Of a stretch of 64,000 nucleotides of DNA, positions 11,410-22,800 are shown piece after piece. Numbering within the stretch: the stretch's first letter is position 1; every line of letters begins with the position of its first letter. The stretch is from contig JASANE010019437.1 of assembly GCA_030248225.1 (NCBI GenBank), forward strand, positions 62,001 to 126,000, in the 5' to 3' direction. The translations under genes were made by a program, and so were the position numbers. Origin of the DNA: Trileptium ribeirensis (taxonomy: Eukaryota > Nematoda > Enoplea > Enoplida > Thoracostomopsidae). The notes under the pieces were generated by a model. That model searched no databases, was not told the origin of the DNA, and saw only the letters and a list, made by a program, of their open reading frames with translations.

Positions 11410-14323
11410 GTCCAAAATTTAATCCAACGGTTTCGGTATTGCCTAAGGTGTAGACAAACCAGTGAAAAAAGTAAGTTGTGCAGTCGGGTTGTTTATGTGA
11501 AAGTATTTTTGACCCAAGCCGTTATAGATTAGCTGACAATACTTGAGCATAGCCGTTTTTCAAACCATATCTATATTTTCTGATTTGGTAGCGATTATGA
11601 ATATTTTATATTTTAAATTTGTAATACGCATAAGTATAGCAAGTACTCTACACGTTGTTATTTTCTTTGAGGTTTAGCTACGATGTGAGGCAATGTATGG
11701 TACTACAGCTACATTACTGACCTCAAACTGAGTTCTCAGATATTAATTTAGTAATGAGGTTTGGAATGCACCAAATTGGTGTTCTCTTGATTTTCATTCG
11801 TTCGTGGTGTAACAAAACGAAGTTTGGATAAGGAACAACTGCGTTGCATCGGAAGTGATGGAGCGCGTACAGGAAGCCGCGACTGGTTCGATTGTGATAT
11901 CTAAGCTAAATTTAAAAACGTGTTCTTTCATTAATCGTTGATGACCCCTATTTGACTCAGTTGAGTCCATGATATACTGCTTACAACAGCTTGTTTGGTT
12001 CAGTAGGTATGACTCAAGGATATCTCAAAAATATTGTGATACTCAAATTCTGCGTTGGTATATATATAATTTTAAGTTTATTGCAATTTCATATATATAT
12101 TTGTATATAAACAGTTGTTAAGGAAAATTTCTTTAAATGCTTTAGCGTGCGCAAACGCTGGAGTCAACAATAAATTTAGGTGATCTGGTTATGGGATCAA
12201 TTGGCTTGCACGTGACGTAGAGTGCTTCAGAATGCTAATATTTACGAAGTAAAATTTGATGGGCTTATTATTTGGTTTTTATGAGTGATGTTGCTTAATA
12301 ATTATGTCAATTCCCAACTGCCGCTGTGCCATTAGTCACTAAATTTAAGAAAAATAGGCAAATTCATTGCTTTATGGTAAAGTCAACGCAACACTTTTTG
12401 TATTTTTATTTTGTAAACATAACTAGACAATGTATGTTTAGATCTTTTCCGCGTTCGCACAAGTATACACCACTGTGTGTGATATGTAGGTTTTCGTTTT
12501 TTATACATTTGGTGTAAACAGATCACTTTAGGCAAGTGCACACATGAAACGTGTTTCGAAATGGCTGTGTTTTCATGCCAAAATAGTTCCAATGGCTCGG
12601 ACTAAAAGTTTTATGCCGGTCTAGCAACCGCAATGGAATTTGCATGGCGCGTGCAGTCAGATATATAGCTCGTTCACAAAAAGTGAGTTTTGACGTAGTT
12701 TTCCGTTCGTTACCTGTTGATCTCGGTCAACCATGCTTTAGATTAGATAAGGCTACTCGGTACAAAGAAATTGGATGATTGTCGTGATTTTTCTGGATGA
12801 TCCTATTTACCAGACATTTTTTAACTCTCAGTACTTGTGTGTTTATTAACGTGATACAGACAAGCATAAGCGGTATGATACGTGGACGCTGCCCAATTGA
12901 CCTACTTCGAGGGATCCAGATAGAATTTCCTGGGGTGTCTCGATCTTGACAACAGGTATTTCGTAAATAGCCCGTTATATATATGTAATCCCAAGTGTGG
13001 CCGCGTTTTACATTTAAAACAGTCGCGAATTAAATTGCGGTTTTTATCAAGTTGTGTTGAAAATAACCGTATTTGCGTAGATTTTGCGTGTCAAATTTTG
13101 CAACCAAGACAACCACAATTTGCTTCATCTTAAGAAAAATTAGTAGGAGTACTGTTAAGTAGTTTTACAGTTTCGCTTCCTACTTAGCTGTTGCTATGCA
13201 TAATACACTGTAGCCAGGTTCAAATTCAAATTTATCACTTGTTTGATTCCATTCCAGCACAAATTCGCGGCCTGTTGCCGACCTAGACGGTGTACTTTGA
13301 GCAATCTTCGCCATGAGTTTATCATGAAGTTTGATTTTGGTGAGCGCTTGCTTGGAGAGGAACAGGTGCTGAACGAAGAACAGGGGCGCGAATTAGGAGC
13401 TATGATCTTTATTGTCAAGATAGTAGTTTTGGATTAAACATAGATGACGTACAAAAGCTTTCATTAACATTTCTAGAATCTAATGTCATTAAAACCCATT
13501 CAACTTTATAGATGGCAGTGTTCGGCACTGGAAAAAATGGTTTTTTCCTGCCCCCATCGGAAAATGGAAAAAACTATTTCATTGGAGCCAAAAATATTTG
13601 GAAAACTGTTATGCAACAAAATATTACGGCCGTGAGCAGTATTTACACTCGTTTAAAGAGCGTTTACATTTCATGCGTATGATTTATATAGTGGAAATGG
13701 TATAAACTATACTTTCCAAGCATCGACTAAATTTATAATCTTATCATAAGCATAGCTAGCTTCCTCCACCGCAACAGAAACTTTTGATCGATGGTAAATT
13801 TAAATTAAATATGCGCGGTACTGATTAGAACCATGGGATTTGTATTGAGCATATAAAAGCAGTAAACCAGACAGACACAGGCCACGCACACATGCCGACA
13901 GGAGGATATAGGACGGGGGTTGGTTACCTATATAGTCAACCCCCCTCCTTGCCCAAGAAAACCAAAACCGATAGGTTTTACAGCCTTGATGGTTGGCCAC
14001 CATCCCACTATTCGCACCTGTCCGTTTACCTGCTGGGATAGAAACCCGCCGGCATGTATGCCATGTTTGTCATAAACTAAATAGCTCGACAGTTGGATCG
14101 TAGACTTAAATTACGTAGTCTATTGAATTAATGCGCTTCCAGCATCACTTGGACGGCGGGCAGCTTGACGCCAGAGTAAGTCTGCATACTAAATATTTTA
14201 ATGCCACATTCGAGAACTTTAATCGTTTTTAAACGTCTTTTTCCGTGCTACTTTCCATTCATATACATTTTTTCACCAAACATCGCTTTTATTTCAGTAG
14301 CCCATGCTTATCTATTAATCGTC
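11410..14323. other. gene-poor stretch
   Basis: No convincing gene. A 33-base block at 14143-14175 has AG before it and a strong GTAAGT donor after it and is richer in G+C than its surroundings, but it is too short to call. ORFs at 12326-12592 and 13194-13437 overlap on both strands and show no domain. Confidence 0.4.
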
Positions 14324-14417
14324 ATAAGACCTCAATACCAGAAACTTTACATTTGTCCAATTACGGTACAGTGACATTTAACAATGGAATTCCACCGCAG
14401 GCTCTGTCTCCACCGGC
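14324..14417. repeat. left copy of a 94-bp direct repeat
   Basis: The 94 bases starting ATAAGACCTCAATACCAG and ending CTGTCTCCACCGGC recur without a mismatch at 17789-17882. The two copies bracket the reverse-transcriptase element between them, 3465 bp apart start to start. Penelope-like elements often carry such partial tandem copies (pseudo-LTRs), which is the reading I prefer. Confidence 0.9.
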
Positions 14418-14579
14418 ATTAATAACAGAAAACGGGGCCGTCGTAAACCTAATAATATGAATATGAGCTCCCCCAACACCTTTTTGAATTATATTACCCA
14501 TGGTAAGGATGACATTCTTTGAATCAGGAGGGCCATATATATATATACTTTTAATGCAAATAAACATTTATGCAAAATT

Positions 14580-16655
14580 ATGTATGAATTAATAGTGTCA
14601 GGTACAGTTAATTGGGGAAATTTAAAAATTTATAGTTTGGGCGAGATTATATTAGATATATTGGAATTTAAACATTGGAAAAATCATTCAAAAGTTACTA
14701 AACCCAAAAGTTTCCTCAAAAAAAAGTTTGAAAATCCGGCATTTGATAGGTTTAATTTGGGTAAAATTTTTCGAGATAATCGCGTTTCTATATGCTGGCC
14801 AATAGATAAATTACCCATTAATTCATTCAATCGGTCTACTCCGGTGATTTCTTTTAATTATCCAAAATCTTTTGCTATTGGCTTATATAACTATAGACAA
14901 ACATTAGAAGGCATAACTATACATAACCTTTCTAATACAGGTTTACATTGTGAATGTTATGAAAGTTGCTTCAGGGATATTTCACATAAACATATTGTTA
15001 CGGGTAATGTTAATTTGATTAATAGAGATAATCTTCGAAATTTGGTCAGCAGAGGTACTTCATATAGATTACGTCCACAGGATAATTATGAAACCCTCAA
15101 ACGTAATTTTCATCACGGTATTAATCTTTATATAAATGGTATAGCAGAAAAATATAGTATCTCTGACAAGAATATATTTAATGAGTGGAAAATGCAAGCA
15201 ATTCTTAGGTTACACGAAAGAATAAAGTATATATATCAGGATCAATAATCACAGATACAACAATGGTCCGATTGATAAATTAACAGTGGGTGATAAAAAA
15301 TATATATAATCTCTTAAGGACAGATGTGTTATCACAGTGACGGATAAGGCATCACAAAATTATAGTTTTATATGTAAAAGATTTTATGTGGATATTATTT
15401 CTAAGGAACCTGGTTACAATGAATCTTCTAAAGATTTCGATAGTAATGTTTATTCTAGGGTAAATCAGTGTAAATTTAAGGTTCTCTCCAGTCAAATTAA
15501 ATTTCTTAATGAATATTTTGATGATTTTCCAAATTTAGTTCCAAAGGCTGAAGATGTTAGATTACCCTTTATACAAGCTATACCAAAATTTCATAAAATT
15601 CCTACGGGTTTTCGTTTTATCATTTCCAGCAAATTAGCTGCTACCAAACCCATTTCAAATATATTATGCAAAATTTTTAAACTTATATATATTAGACTAG
15701 AAAGAAGTTCTATTACTCACAGCGTTTTTAAAAAATTTCATAATTGTTGAATTATTAACAATAATAGTAGAATATTGAAAGTCTCAACGTTAGAGGACAG
15801 TCTCGTACTGTCAATACTTATGATTTTTCTACTATGTATACCCATTTGGTTCATGATGATATTATTATAAGACTCTCAAATCTGATCGAAAGCCATTTTA
15901 GACATTCTTCAAAAAAATTTATTGCGGTCAACAATTTTGGGGCATATTGGTGTAATTCATCCAAATACATAATGTTTGACCCCAGCAAAATTATAAAAGG
16001 TTTAGAATGGCTTCTTCAAAACTGCTATTTTAGCTTTGGTGATTTACTCTTTCGACAAACTGTTGGAATTCCTATGGGCACAGATTCAGCTCCTTACATT
16101 GCAAATTTATATCTATATGCTTATGAATCAGAATTTCTAAAAACTTGTGATATATCAATCAGGAACAGTATCAAATATACATTTAGATACATAGATGATA
16201 TATCAACACTTAATGATGATGACTGTTTTGATCGAATACACAAAAACATATATCCGAATACCCTGATACTTAATAAAGTTAATTCAGTCAATACTGAAGC
16301 CAATGTTCTAGATTTAGATATTAAAATTTATCAAGGTATAGCTTCGGTTGACCTTTTTGACAAAAGGAGTTTATTTGACTTTCCGGTTAGTAATTTTCCC
16401 TATTTCACTTCTAACCTTTCGATCACGATTTTGAGGAGTATCATATATAGTCAAATTGTACGCATCTTTCAAATATGTAACCAGGAAAATTTTGTTCTTA
16501 AAAATATAACACTTTTATGGAACAAATTACGTTCCAGAGCGTATCCCAACAGATTCCTATACAAACATGTTCGAAAGGGTATTGCTCGGGTAATTTCAGA
16601 TAATTGTAAAACCAATGAGTTATTGCATAAGATTAGGAAGGGTGTAGTAAGATAG
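14580..16655 (+). pseudogene. reverse transcriptase, Penelope-like, two frameshifts
   Basis: Three open segments in alternating frames read as one protein: 14580-15248, 15337-15750 and 15834-16655. The first holds a conserved upstream region with a C-x-C-x3-S-C cluster followed by HKHIVTGN. The junction before the second contains CVITVTDKASQNYSFICK, the usual fingers-domain motif, and the second has PKFHKIPTGFRFI. The third carries GIPMGTDSAP (16065-16094) and the catalytic RYIDD core with YIDD at 16188-16199, then a thumb-like region. At least two frameshifts and non-coding gaps at about 15249-15336 and 15751-15833 make it inactive as read. No endonuclease domain follows. AT-rich codon use matches the surroundings, consistent with age. 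Confidence 0.7.
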
Positions 16656-16767
16656 TTTTTAATTCTTTAAATCTTAAAAATCAAGTTAAATACTAATCAT
16701 TTTATCTAGTTTACTTATAGATTCGAAACGCAAGCGTTCTTCACATTCATCCGAACGTGCAAACGAA

Positions 16768-17091
16768 ATGGTCCCAGTTAAAGATTTTAAAGCTTACGTG
16801 AAAAAGGTAGATGAGCAATTCCAAAGGCAGCAATTGGAAATTCAAAAATTGAAAACTACAGTAAAATTGGAGGCTGAACACAGCAGAAAATCAAACATCA
16901 TTATTAATAATTTACAAATCGAACATGATAAACCGTTAATCGATCAGGTTCTTGATTTTCTCAATCAATGTTCTATTATTATTATCATTAATATTATTAT
17001 TACAATTATTATTATTATTATTATAATTATTATTAATACTATTATAATTATTATTTTATTTTATTATGCACGTTCACCTCACGTGAGGTAA
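16768..17091 (+). CDS. small coiled-coil ORF, retroelement ORF1-like
   Basis: 107 codons. The first 45 or so residues form a likely coiled coil (FKAYVKKVDEQFQRQQLEIQ onwards), followed by RKSNIIINNLQI, which resembles the start of the RNA-binding part in ORF1 proteins of non-LTR retrotransposons. After LNQC the frame enters an ATT microsatellite and codes for isoleucine/asparagine runs, so the true protein probably ended or continued elsewhere. It lies 112 bases after the RT frame, inside the direct-repeat-bounded unit. It may be part of that element or a fragment of another one. Confidence 0.4.
   Translation: MVPVKDFKAYVKKVDEQFQRQQLEIQKLKTTVKLEAEHSRKSNIIINNLQIEHDKPLIDQVLDFLNQCSIIIIINIIITIIIIIIIIIINTIIIIILFYYARSPHVR
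16971..17065. repeat. ATT/ATA-type microsatellite
   Basis: About 95 bases of imperfect ATT repeats that contain almost no G and only occasional C. It interrupts the coiled-coil ORF and is typical of the A/T-rich simple repeats near retroelement ends. Confidence 0.9.
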
Positions 17092-17788
17092 CGTTGCCTT
17101 TTGCACTATTTAGTTGGCCACGTGGCTAACACTTTTCTTTCTTTAATTAAGATAATTTCGAATTGATCTAATTATAATACAAGGTTTTTGTTACGGTTTT
17201 TGCGTCTTGCTGTTTGCATCCTCCAGTGAAGTCGGACGTTCCTATCACGATGGTAACATCGTGATCCGGTCATTTTTTCATGTAGGGGACCGGATTTGTC
17301 GTGGTACTAGAGCTTCCCCGGTTCTCCGGAGATCTAAAGGAACGACGCATGTACTGCTGTGACACATAGCTTTAGGATTGTCCTAGTAAATATGTAAGGC
17401 AAATTCATTAAGCTTTGTTGGAATTTATTGTAGGTACGTACTCATAGTTTCGGTTAACATCACACTTATAATTTTATGTTAATTCTTTTTATTACAGATA
17501 TTAATAATTATACGGTTGACGAATTATTATGCAAGAAGCGTCGAATTCGCCTTTGGTAGCCGACTTGAATTCTGGTGATACCAGACGAGTGGTTGGTATA
17601 CATGACGATATAGAAACATTTAGACGAAGGCTTACTAGTGGTTAGCAATATAATTTGTATTAACATAAATTTATGAGAAAAGTCATACAATATTAGTTTA
17701 TACAATTATAATTATTATTTATATAGCGTACACCAATATTAAATTTCTACTTATGTAAATACATATCTATAAGAAAATATCATAAAAA
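17092..17788. other. non-coding 3' part of the retroelement, with hairpins
   Basis: No ORF of note. Two inverted repeats stand out. CACGAT and ATCGTG enclose GGTAAC near 17247-17264, and ATCCGGTC pairs with GACCGGAT across about 17264-17295. They sit in a G+C-rich patch inside AT-rich DNA and may fold in RNA. I looked for a hammerhead core (CTGATGA with GAAA), which some Penelope-like repeats carry, and did not find one. Confidence 0.4.
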
Positions 17789-17882
17789 ATAAGACCTCAA
17801 TACCAGAAACTTTACATTTGTCCAATTACGGTACAGTGACATTTAACAATGGAATTCCACCGCAGGCTCTGTCTCCACCGGC
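17789..17882. repeat. right copy of the 94-bp direct repeat
   Basis: Identical over 94 bases to 14324-14417. It is followed by GCGACCTTTGTATC instead of the ATTAATAACAG that follows the left copy, so this is the outer edge of the element on the right. Confidence 0.9.
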
Positions 17883-18349
17883 GCGACCTTTGTATCAATC
17901 TTAAACATATGAAGACGTGAGAGACGCTTTGCAGTATTAATACCAGCAGCGTTTTAACATGTTATCGCGCAAATACCAAGCTGGAAAATATGAGTTTGCG
18001 GTGGCCTATGAAGTTTCACAATTAATTGGAGCCAAATAATTATACGTACTCCTCATATCGATATAGTTACCGTGTGGTTTTCATATAACCCTACCCTTCG
18101 AAAGATTCAAGCGCCCCTGGACTATGCGGTTGCATATTCTATGTGACAACATTGCAGTTTTAGACCCTTTTCAGTAATTAAGGCATTAATCAACAACGGT
18201 ATTCAATATAGCATAAAACTGTGTTTCCTGCTATTTTTGGCCAAACAGTAAAGCTTTTAAATTTTTTTCCATTTTTTCCGGAAAAAACCGGTTTTTTTCT
18301 GGAAAAACCCAACCGTGATAAATGGCTGTGCAGTATGGACGTGGTGGAG

Positions 18350-19445
18350 ACTGTTAAAAAAGCATCCCGAAGTAGTGGCTCTTTGCACTCAAGATTTGTC
18401 GATTAATTGAGCGTTTGCAAAGGATGGCGCCCGAGTGAAGCGTCATTTCGGAGGTCTGAATGGTGTACTGACAAAATGTGGCACAAAAGGTAAGCTTCGC
18501 AGTATTTACAATGTTGATGAAACTGGCATCACCAATGTCCCTCATCGTAGAAACAGATGTGTGGCACGACGTGGTTCGAAGACAGTGACAACGGTTTCTG
18601 CCGCAGAGAAAGGTTCTACCACAACGGTTGTCGCTTGTGTCAATGCTGCTTTCAAATTGCTTCCACCAATGATAATTAACGGAAAACACGTATCTGCCGA
18701 GCACAATATCGGGATTCCACCTTTCACGGTCGCCGAATGTTCGCAAAGTGACTGGGCTGGCATGAAATTGTTTACCAAGTGTTTTAACGAGGTTTTTCTG
18801 GTCTATCGTGACCATTCGAATGACGGAAAGTATGATGTTCAGTGGATGGTCATTCGGCGCATAGCAGGGATATGGAGTTTTTTAGATTGCTGAAGAACAC
18901 ATTGTCAAACTGTTTCCGTTGTCATCACATACATCGAGTGATCTCCAGCCATTGAACGTTGGAGTTTTCCGCACATTTATAAAGGCGTGGCAACAGCACG
19001 TTAGTTCTTTCAAGCAGAACAACAACGCCAGATCTCTAAATCGTGCATCGTTCGGTTTGGTCTTTGATAAAGTTTGGCAGACCATAAAGAACAAGGCTCG
19101 AAATGTAGTAACTGCTTTTCTAAAGACTGGAAATTGCCTATACAATCTATTGGAAATTCTGACTGCTGTAAGATATCCAATGCTCTTTTAGGAAAAACAA
19201 TACCACCACCTCCTTAACGTCATAGCACATCACCGTTACAGGCCTCTATTGGTGGCAGTAGTAGGATGGAGCTAAGTTCTACCGAAGCTGAACTATCAGT
19301 TATTGCAGCTGATACAACATTTGATAATTTAAACCTAATAACTCCACCTGCGGAACAGTTTGGCGTTGAAGAAAGTATCGAAGTTTCTGAAGATGGCCAA
19401 ACTTTCGCCACTTTAATGCCGATTGCTGCGGAAGTTGAAGTTTGA
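18350..19445 (+). pseudogene. pogo/Tigger-type transposase remnant
   Basis: Read across frames this is a DDE transposase of the pogo group. LKKHPEVVALCTQDLS at about 18352, broken by a TGA, leads to the main frame 18435-18893 with IYNVDETGI (first catalytic Asp), RGSKTVTTVSAAEKGSTTT and LPPMIINGKH. After a frameshift near 18890 comes LPLSSHTSSDLQPLNVGVF, the motif that normally lies well downstream of the second Asp. The stretch that should carry that second Asp (the D-N-H-x-S-H region) is missing, so an internal deletion has removed it. An acidic tail frame runs to a TGA at 19443-19445. The element is dead as a source of transposase. I did not find its terminal inverted repeats. Confidence 0.85.
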
Positions 19446-20655
19446 TCGTTTGCTGATTTTCTGGAGCCTAGTGCCGTGCTTAGCGTCCAGCGGCCCCCCC
19501 ACCCCCAATTGCCGAGCCATTCGGGCCCGGCTCTCATAGACTCATAGGTACACCCAACTGTTATTATGATTTTATATTTACAAAATACTTTGTTTTTATT
19601 AATTATAGTCTTATTATATTATATATATTAAATTCGTGAGTTCTTGCACTATCGTGTATCAGCACAGTCAGGTGCACTTAAACGAAAAGAAAAGCGATCT
19701 GATGCCGAAGCGCCGACGAAAGTGGTTGTAAAAGCTGACTGACATTTTTATCCGCTCAGCTTGGCGCTTCTTAAAATCGTATTGGCCTACAAATCACATT
19801 TTCTAGTGTTCCATAAGCTGGTATAATATATACTAGAATACTACATTCACGTGAATGTAGTATATATCTTACTTTTTTCTTGCCAGATAATTCTTCCCAC
19901 GTTGAGTGACCTACGAAGTATCAGATGCTTATTTCAAAAAATTAGTAAATTAGCTAAGGCTTTTGAGTGTACAGGCTCCGGGTAGACTTCCACACAGCGT
20001 TCGTTTTACACTTGAACACAGCATAAACTTTTATCGGACGCTGAATCTCGAGTAGTATCTATCTCAAATTACGGTGATGCTTTCAAATGTGCATGGGGCA
20101 TAGCATTGATAAGTCACGTATCAAAAGTAATTATTAAGATTAACCGACAAGTAGTGTACCAATTGATGTTTGCATGGACCAAGGGTATGCACCGTAATGC
20201 GGCGTTCACGTTGTGATGCGAACACCATTGAAATTTTGGTCTGCTTGACCATACCATATTGGTGCTAAATACTGTTAATAGCTGATAGTGTCTCGTTATT
20301 GTTTTACATTCGTGGTACTAGGACAATAGTACGGTGCTTGTAATTGGATGCTATATATAGTAAAGTACATATATACTTGCCGACGATCCGCCATGCCAGG
20401 CAGCAAATGATCCCACAGAAGGGAGAGGGTGTATGGAAGACCCGCTGGTTTTACAACTCTGGAGAGGGGGTTCGGATCTCAGTGAGGGAAGGGGGTAGCC
20501 CCATGCCCCCGTCAGGATGGAAGCTAAAGCTTTTAAACTCTAATTTTTTACAGCTATGATTGCCATTTACTTACAATATAAATGCGTATATTTTAATGGT
20601 GACTTTGCTTTAAGCCAAGTAAATGTAGCATTACTACAGTAAAAAAGTCTTGCTT
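19446..20655. other. no gene seen; contains a 26-bp palindrome
   Basis: AT-rich sequence with one perfect palindrome at 19838-19863. A G-rich patch at about 20410-20520 has an ORF (20344-20559) with no recognisable domain. Confidence 0.4.
19838..19863. repeat. perfect 26-bp palindrome centred on CACGTG
   Basis: The half-site ATACTACATTCAC is followed directly by its reverse complement, with CACGTG at the centre. There is no spacer, and the symmetry stops cleanly at both ends. It could be a protein-binding site, a remnant of a foldback end or chance. CACGTG is the canonical E-box, but that alone proves nothing. Confidence 0.85.
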
Positions 20656-21918
20656 AGCCTGCTAGAGAAATGGAGTCTTCAATTAGAGAACTGTCGTGGG
20701 CAATGCTACGATAACGCTTCTAACATGAACGGTAAATAGAAGGGGGTACAGACACGAATATTAGAGAAAAAGCCTGTGTATGTACCGTGTGCAGTTCACC
20801 GCATGAATCCTATTTTGTGGTCGACGCAGTAATATCGTTCTTCGGGATAATTGGTCGCCTCTATTTAATTTTTCGCGCTTCCATTAGTCGCTGGAAAATT
20901 TTGAAGATACATGTCAAAATCAGCGGGAAACAACTTTCGGATACGAGGTAAGGAAGTCATATAAATTCACTCAAACTACTCAGGTATAAACTGTGTGGAA
21001 TCCTAAAATGTTTGGAAGATTTGCAAGATCACGCGATGGAACGGAATGACGCTAAGACTGTCTCCTAAGCCGAATCTCTTTACTCTTTACTGTCATCAGA
21101 ATGGAGCTTCATTATTTCATTGGTTGTTTGGCACGATATTCTTAATGCGGTGAACAAGGCAAGTAAAGCATTGCAGTTACGACAACAAAAGTCCAGCTAA
21201 AAGAAATTGAAGAACCGGCTTGATTTCTTCAAAGCGATCGCTTAGAATATTCGACAGTTCTCTCTACAGCTACAACAATAGCCAACGAGATGAATGTCCA
21301 GCTGTATTCTGCACAGCACGGAAACGACAGAAAAAGCGGCAGTTCGATTACGAATCGGTTGATGAAGGTGCAAATATATCAATCAGAAAAAGAAAAATTC
21401 AAAACGGAATTTTTTTATCAACTTGTTGATACTGCCAGCGCAGCCATTACAGATCGATTCGAGCAACTGAAATCCGTTTTCTCCATGTTTTCCTAGTTGC
21501 TTAATACACCGACGTTACTTTCTTGTTTTCAAACATAACAAAAGATGGCGCCGGACAAGAGTTGTTCGATGAAATCTCCTGATATGTTTCTATCCACGGA
21601 ACAATTTCGCAGCCATTAGAGACGCTGGATATAATTTATCGTTACGGAACTCTATCCTAATCTGGCAATTCGTTTCTCACAATCCTGGTGGCGGTTGCTA
21701 GTGCCGAACGAAGCTTTAGCAAACTGAAACTGATTAAGAATTACTTAGGCAGTACTCAGGGACAGGAACGACTATCACTTTTGGCAATAATTTCTAATGA
21801 ACAGGATACAGCTCGAGAGCTGGATTACAATCATTTGCTGCATTATTTTGTGAAGGCTAAGGTGCGTCGTGTGCCGATAAAGCAAGCTCAAAAAATGGAA
21901 TATCAGCACAAATATTAG
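20656..21918 (+). pseudogene. hAT transposase remnant (DUF4371/ZMYM-like type)
   Basis: Several frames together give the core of a hAT transposase. From 20668, KWSLQLENCRGQCYDNASNM leads, past an in-frame TAG, to KGVQTRILEKK and VPCAVHRMNP. A shift then gives VVDAVISFFGIIGRLYLIFR with SISRW. Further on is VDTASAAITDRFEQLKSVF at about 21424-21480. The dimerisation region is ASAERSFSKLKLIKNYL, then QERLSLLAI, in the frame 21688-21918. Every part is in the expected order, but stops and frameshifts break it at least four times, so it cannot encode a working enzyme. hAT elements cut and paste through an RNase H-like domain. The N-terminal zinc finger is not visible. Confidence 0.85.
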
Positions 21919-22544
21919 GTGATTTAAATTGTCGGCCCCACAACGAGTAGTGATACATTAGACCTTGGGAAGCTGTAAATGAATAGTTGCAGGTTAGCTA
22001 TTTTAAAGTGTTCATATAACCAAAACTTACTATATAGAAAAGAAGCATAACCCATTATGCTAGTTACATATAGTGACCTTGCTGTGTCTTTTACTACTTT
22101 AGGTTATCTCCAAGCCGAAGTTTGCGACGCCGACAGTCCAAACGAATGCTTCTCCTTCTTGTATTATAATCTTGTGGCGACTAGTATAATTACAGTTTAT
22201 TACATAGCTAGTTAGGAAGATTCTGCTTCCGATTTTTTTGTTTCTCCTTTTTCAATGACTACGGTTCGGTAATTTTTGGGGGAGTTGGAAATCGCGCCGA
22301 CCTAGGCGCTTAGTATCACGGGTTATATTTAATTATTATGTCGATATTTCATTATAAAATTGCATATACGTCCAATATTGAAGGTATAAAATAGATTTGC
22401 GGAACGACAGGGCAACTGCGTGTTGATGTCTCATGAACTAATACTGATATATATGTATTCTTTAACGATACTTGTCAAGTCTCATTAAATAAAGTCAGAT
22501 TCAGCCATGCTGAATAAGCTTATACGTTAGGTGGTCCAAGTAAC
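21919..22544. other. no gene seen
   Basis: AT-rich sequence between the hAT remnant and the paired repeat. No exon, ORF or repeat is supported. Confidence 0.4.
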
Positions 22545-22800
22545 CCTGAGGGGATTTATATCGTTAGGTTGAGGTGAACATCAAGTTGAGTTTGCATTCA
22601 CGCTGTCAAGGTTGAGTAAACCTCAGGATCAACAGGAACTTATATTTAATAAAGGATCGACGCAATATATATAATCCTGAGGGGATTAATATCGTTAGGT
22701 TGAAGCCAACATCAGGCTGAGCATGCATTCACGCTGTCGAGGTTTAGTAAACCTCAGGATAAACAAGCGCATATATTTAATAAAGGATCGACGCTATATA
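22545..22800. repeat. two tandem copies of a 131-bp unit with inverted ends
   Basis: Copies at 22545-22675 and 22676-22800 begin CCTGAGGGGAT, share CATTCACGCTGTC and ATTTAATAAAGGATCGACGC, and differ at about one base in ten. In each copy the opening CCTGAGG is matched by CCTCAGG about 75 bases later, so each can fold as a stem. There is no ORF. It looks like a small non-coding repeat that was duplicated. Confidence 0.85.

Larger units (their letters stand above)
14324..17882 (+). mobile_element. Penelope-like retroelement, whole unit
   Basis: The unit is bounded by identical 94-bp direct repeats and contains a reverse transcriptase broken into three frames (14580-16655), a coiled-coil ORF (16768-17091), an ATT-type microsatellite, and about 700 bases of non-coding 3' sequence. 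Family membership rests on the RT motifs and the flanking repeats. I see no GIY-YIG endonuclease after the RT, so the element is endonuclease-lacking, has lost that part, or belongs to a related group. Confidence 0.55.

Noticed and set aside
14143..14175. 33-nt microexon with a GTAAGT donor.
   Set aside because: Too short to support from sequence alone, and the acceptor has a poor pyrimidine tract.
16768..17091. Complete gene ending in Ile/Asn runs.
   Set aside because: The C-terminal 40 residues are an ATT microsatellite translated; only the coiled-coil part may be real.
17092..17788. Hammerhead ribozyme in the Penelope-like element.
   Set aside because: The stems are there but the conserved CTGATGA and GAAA core is not.
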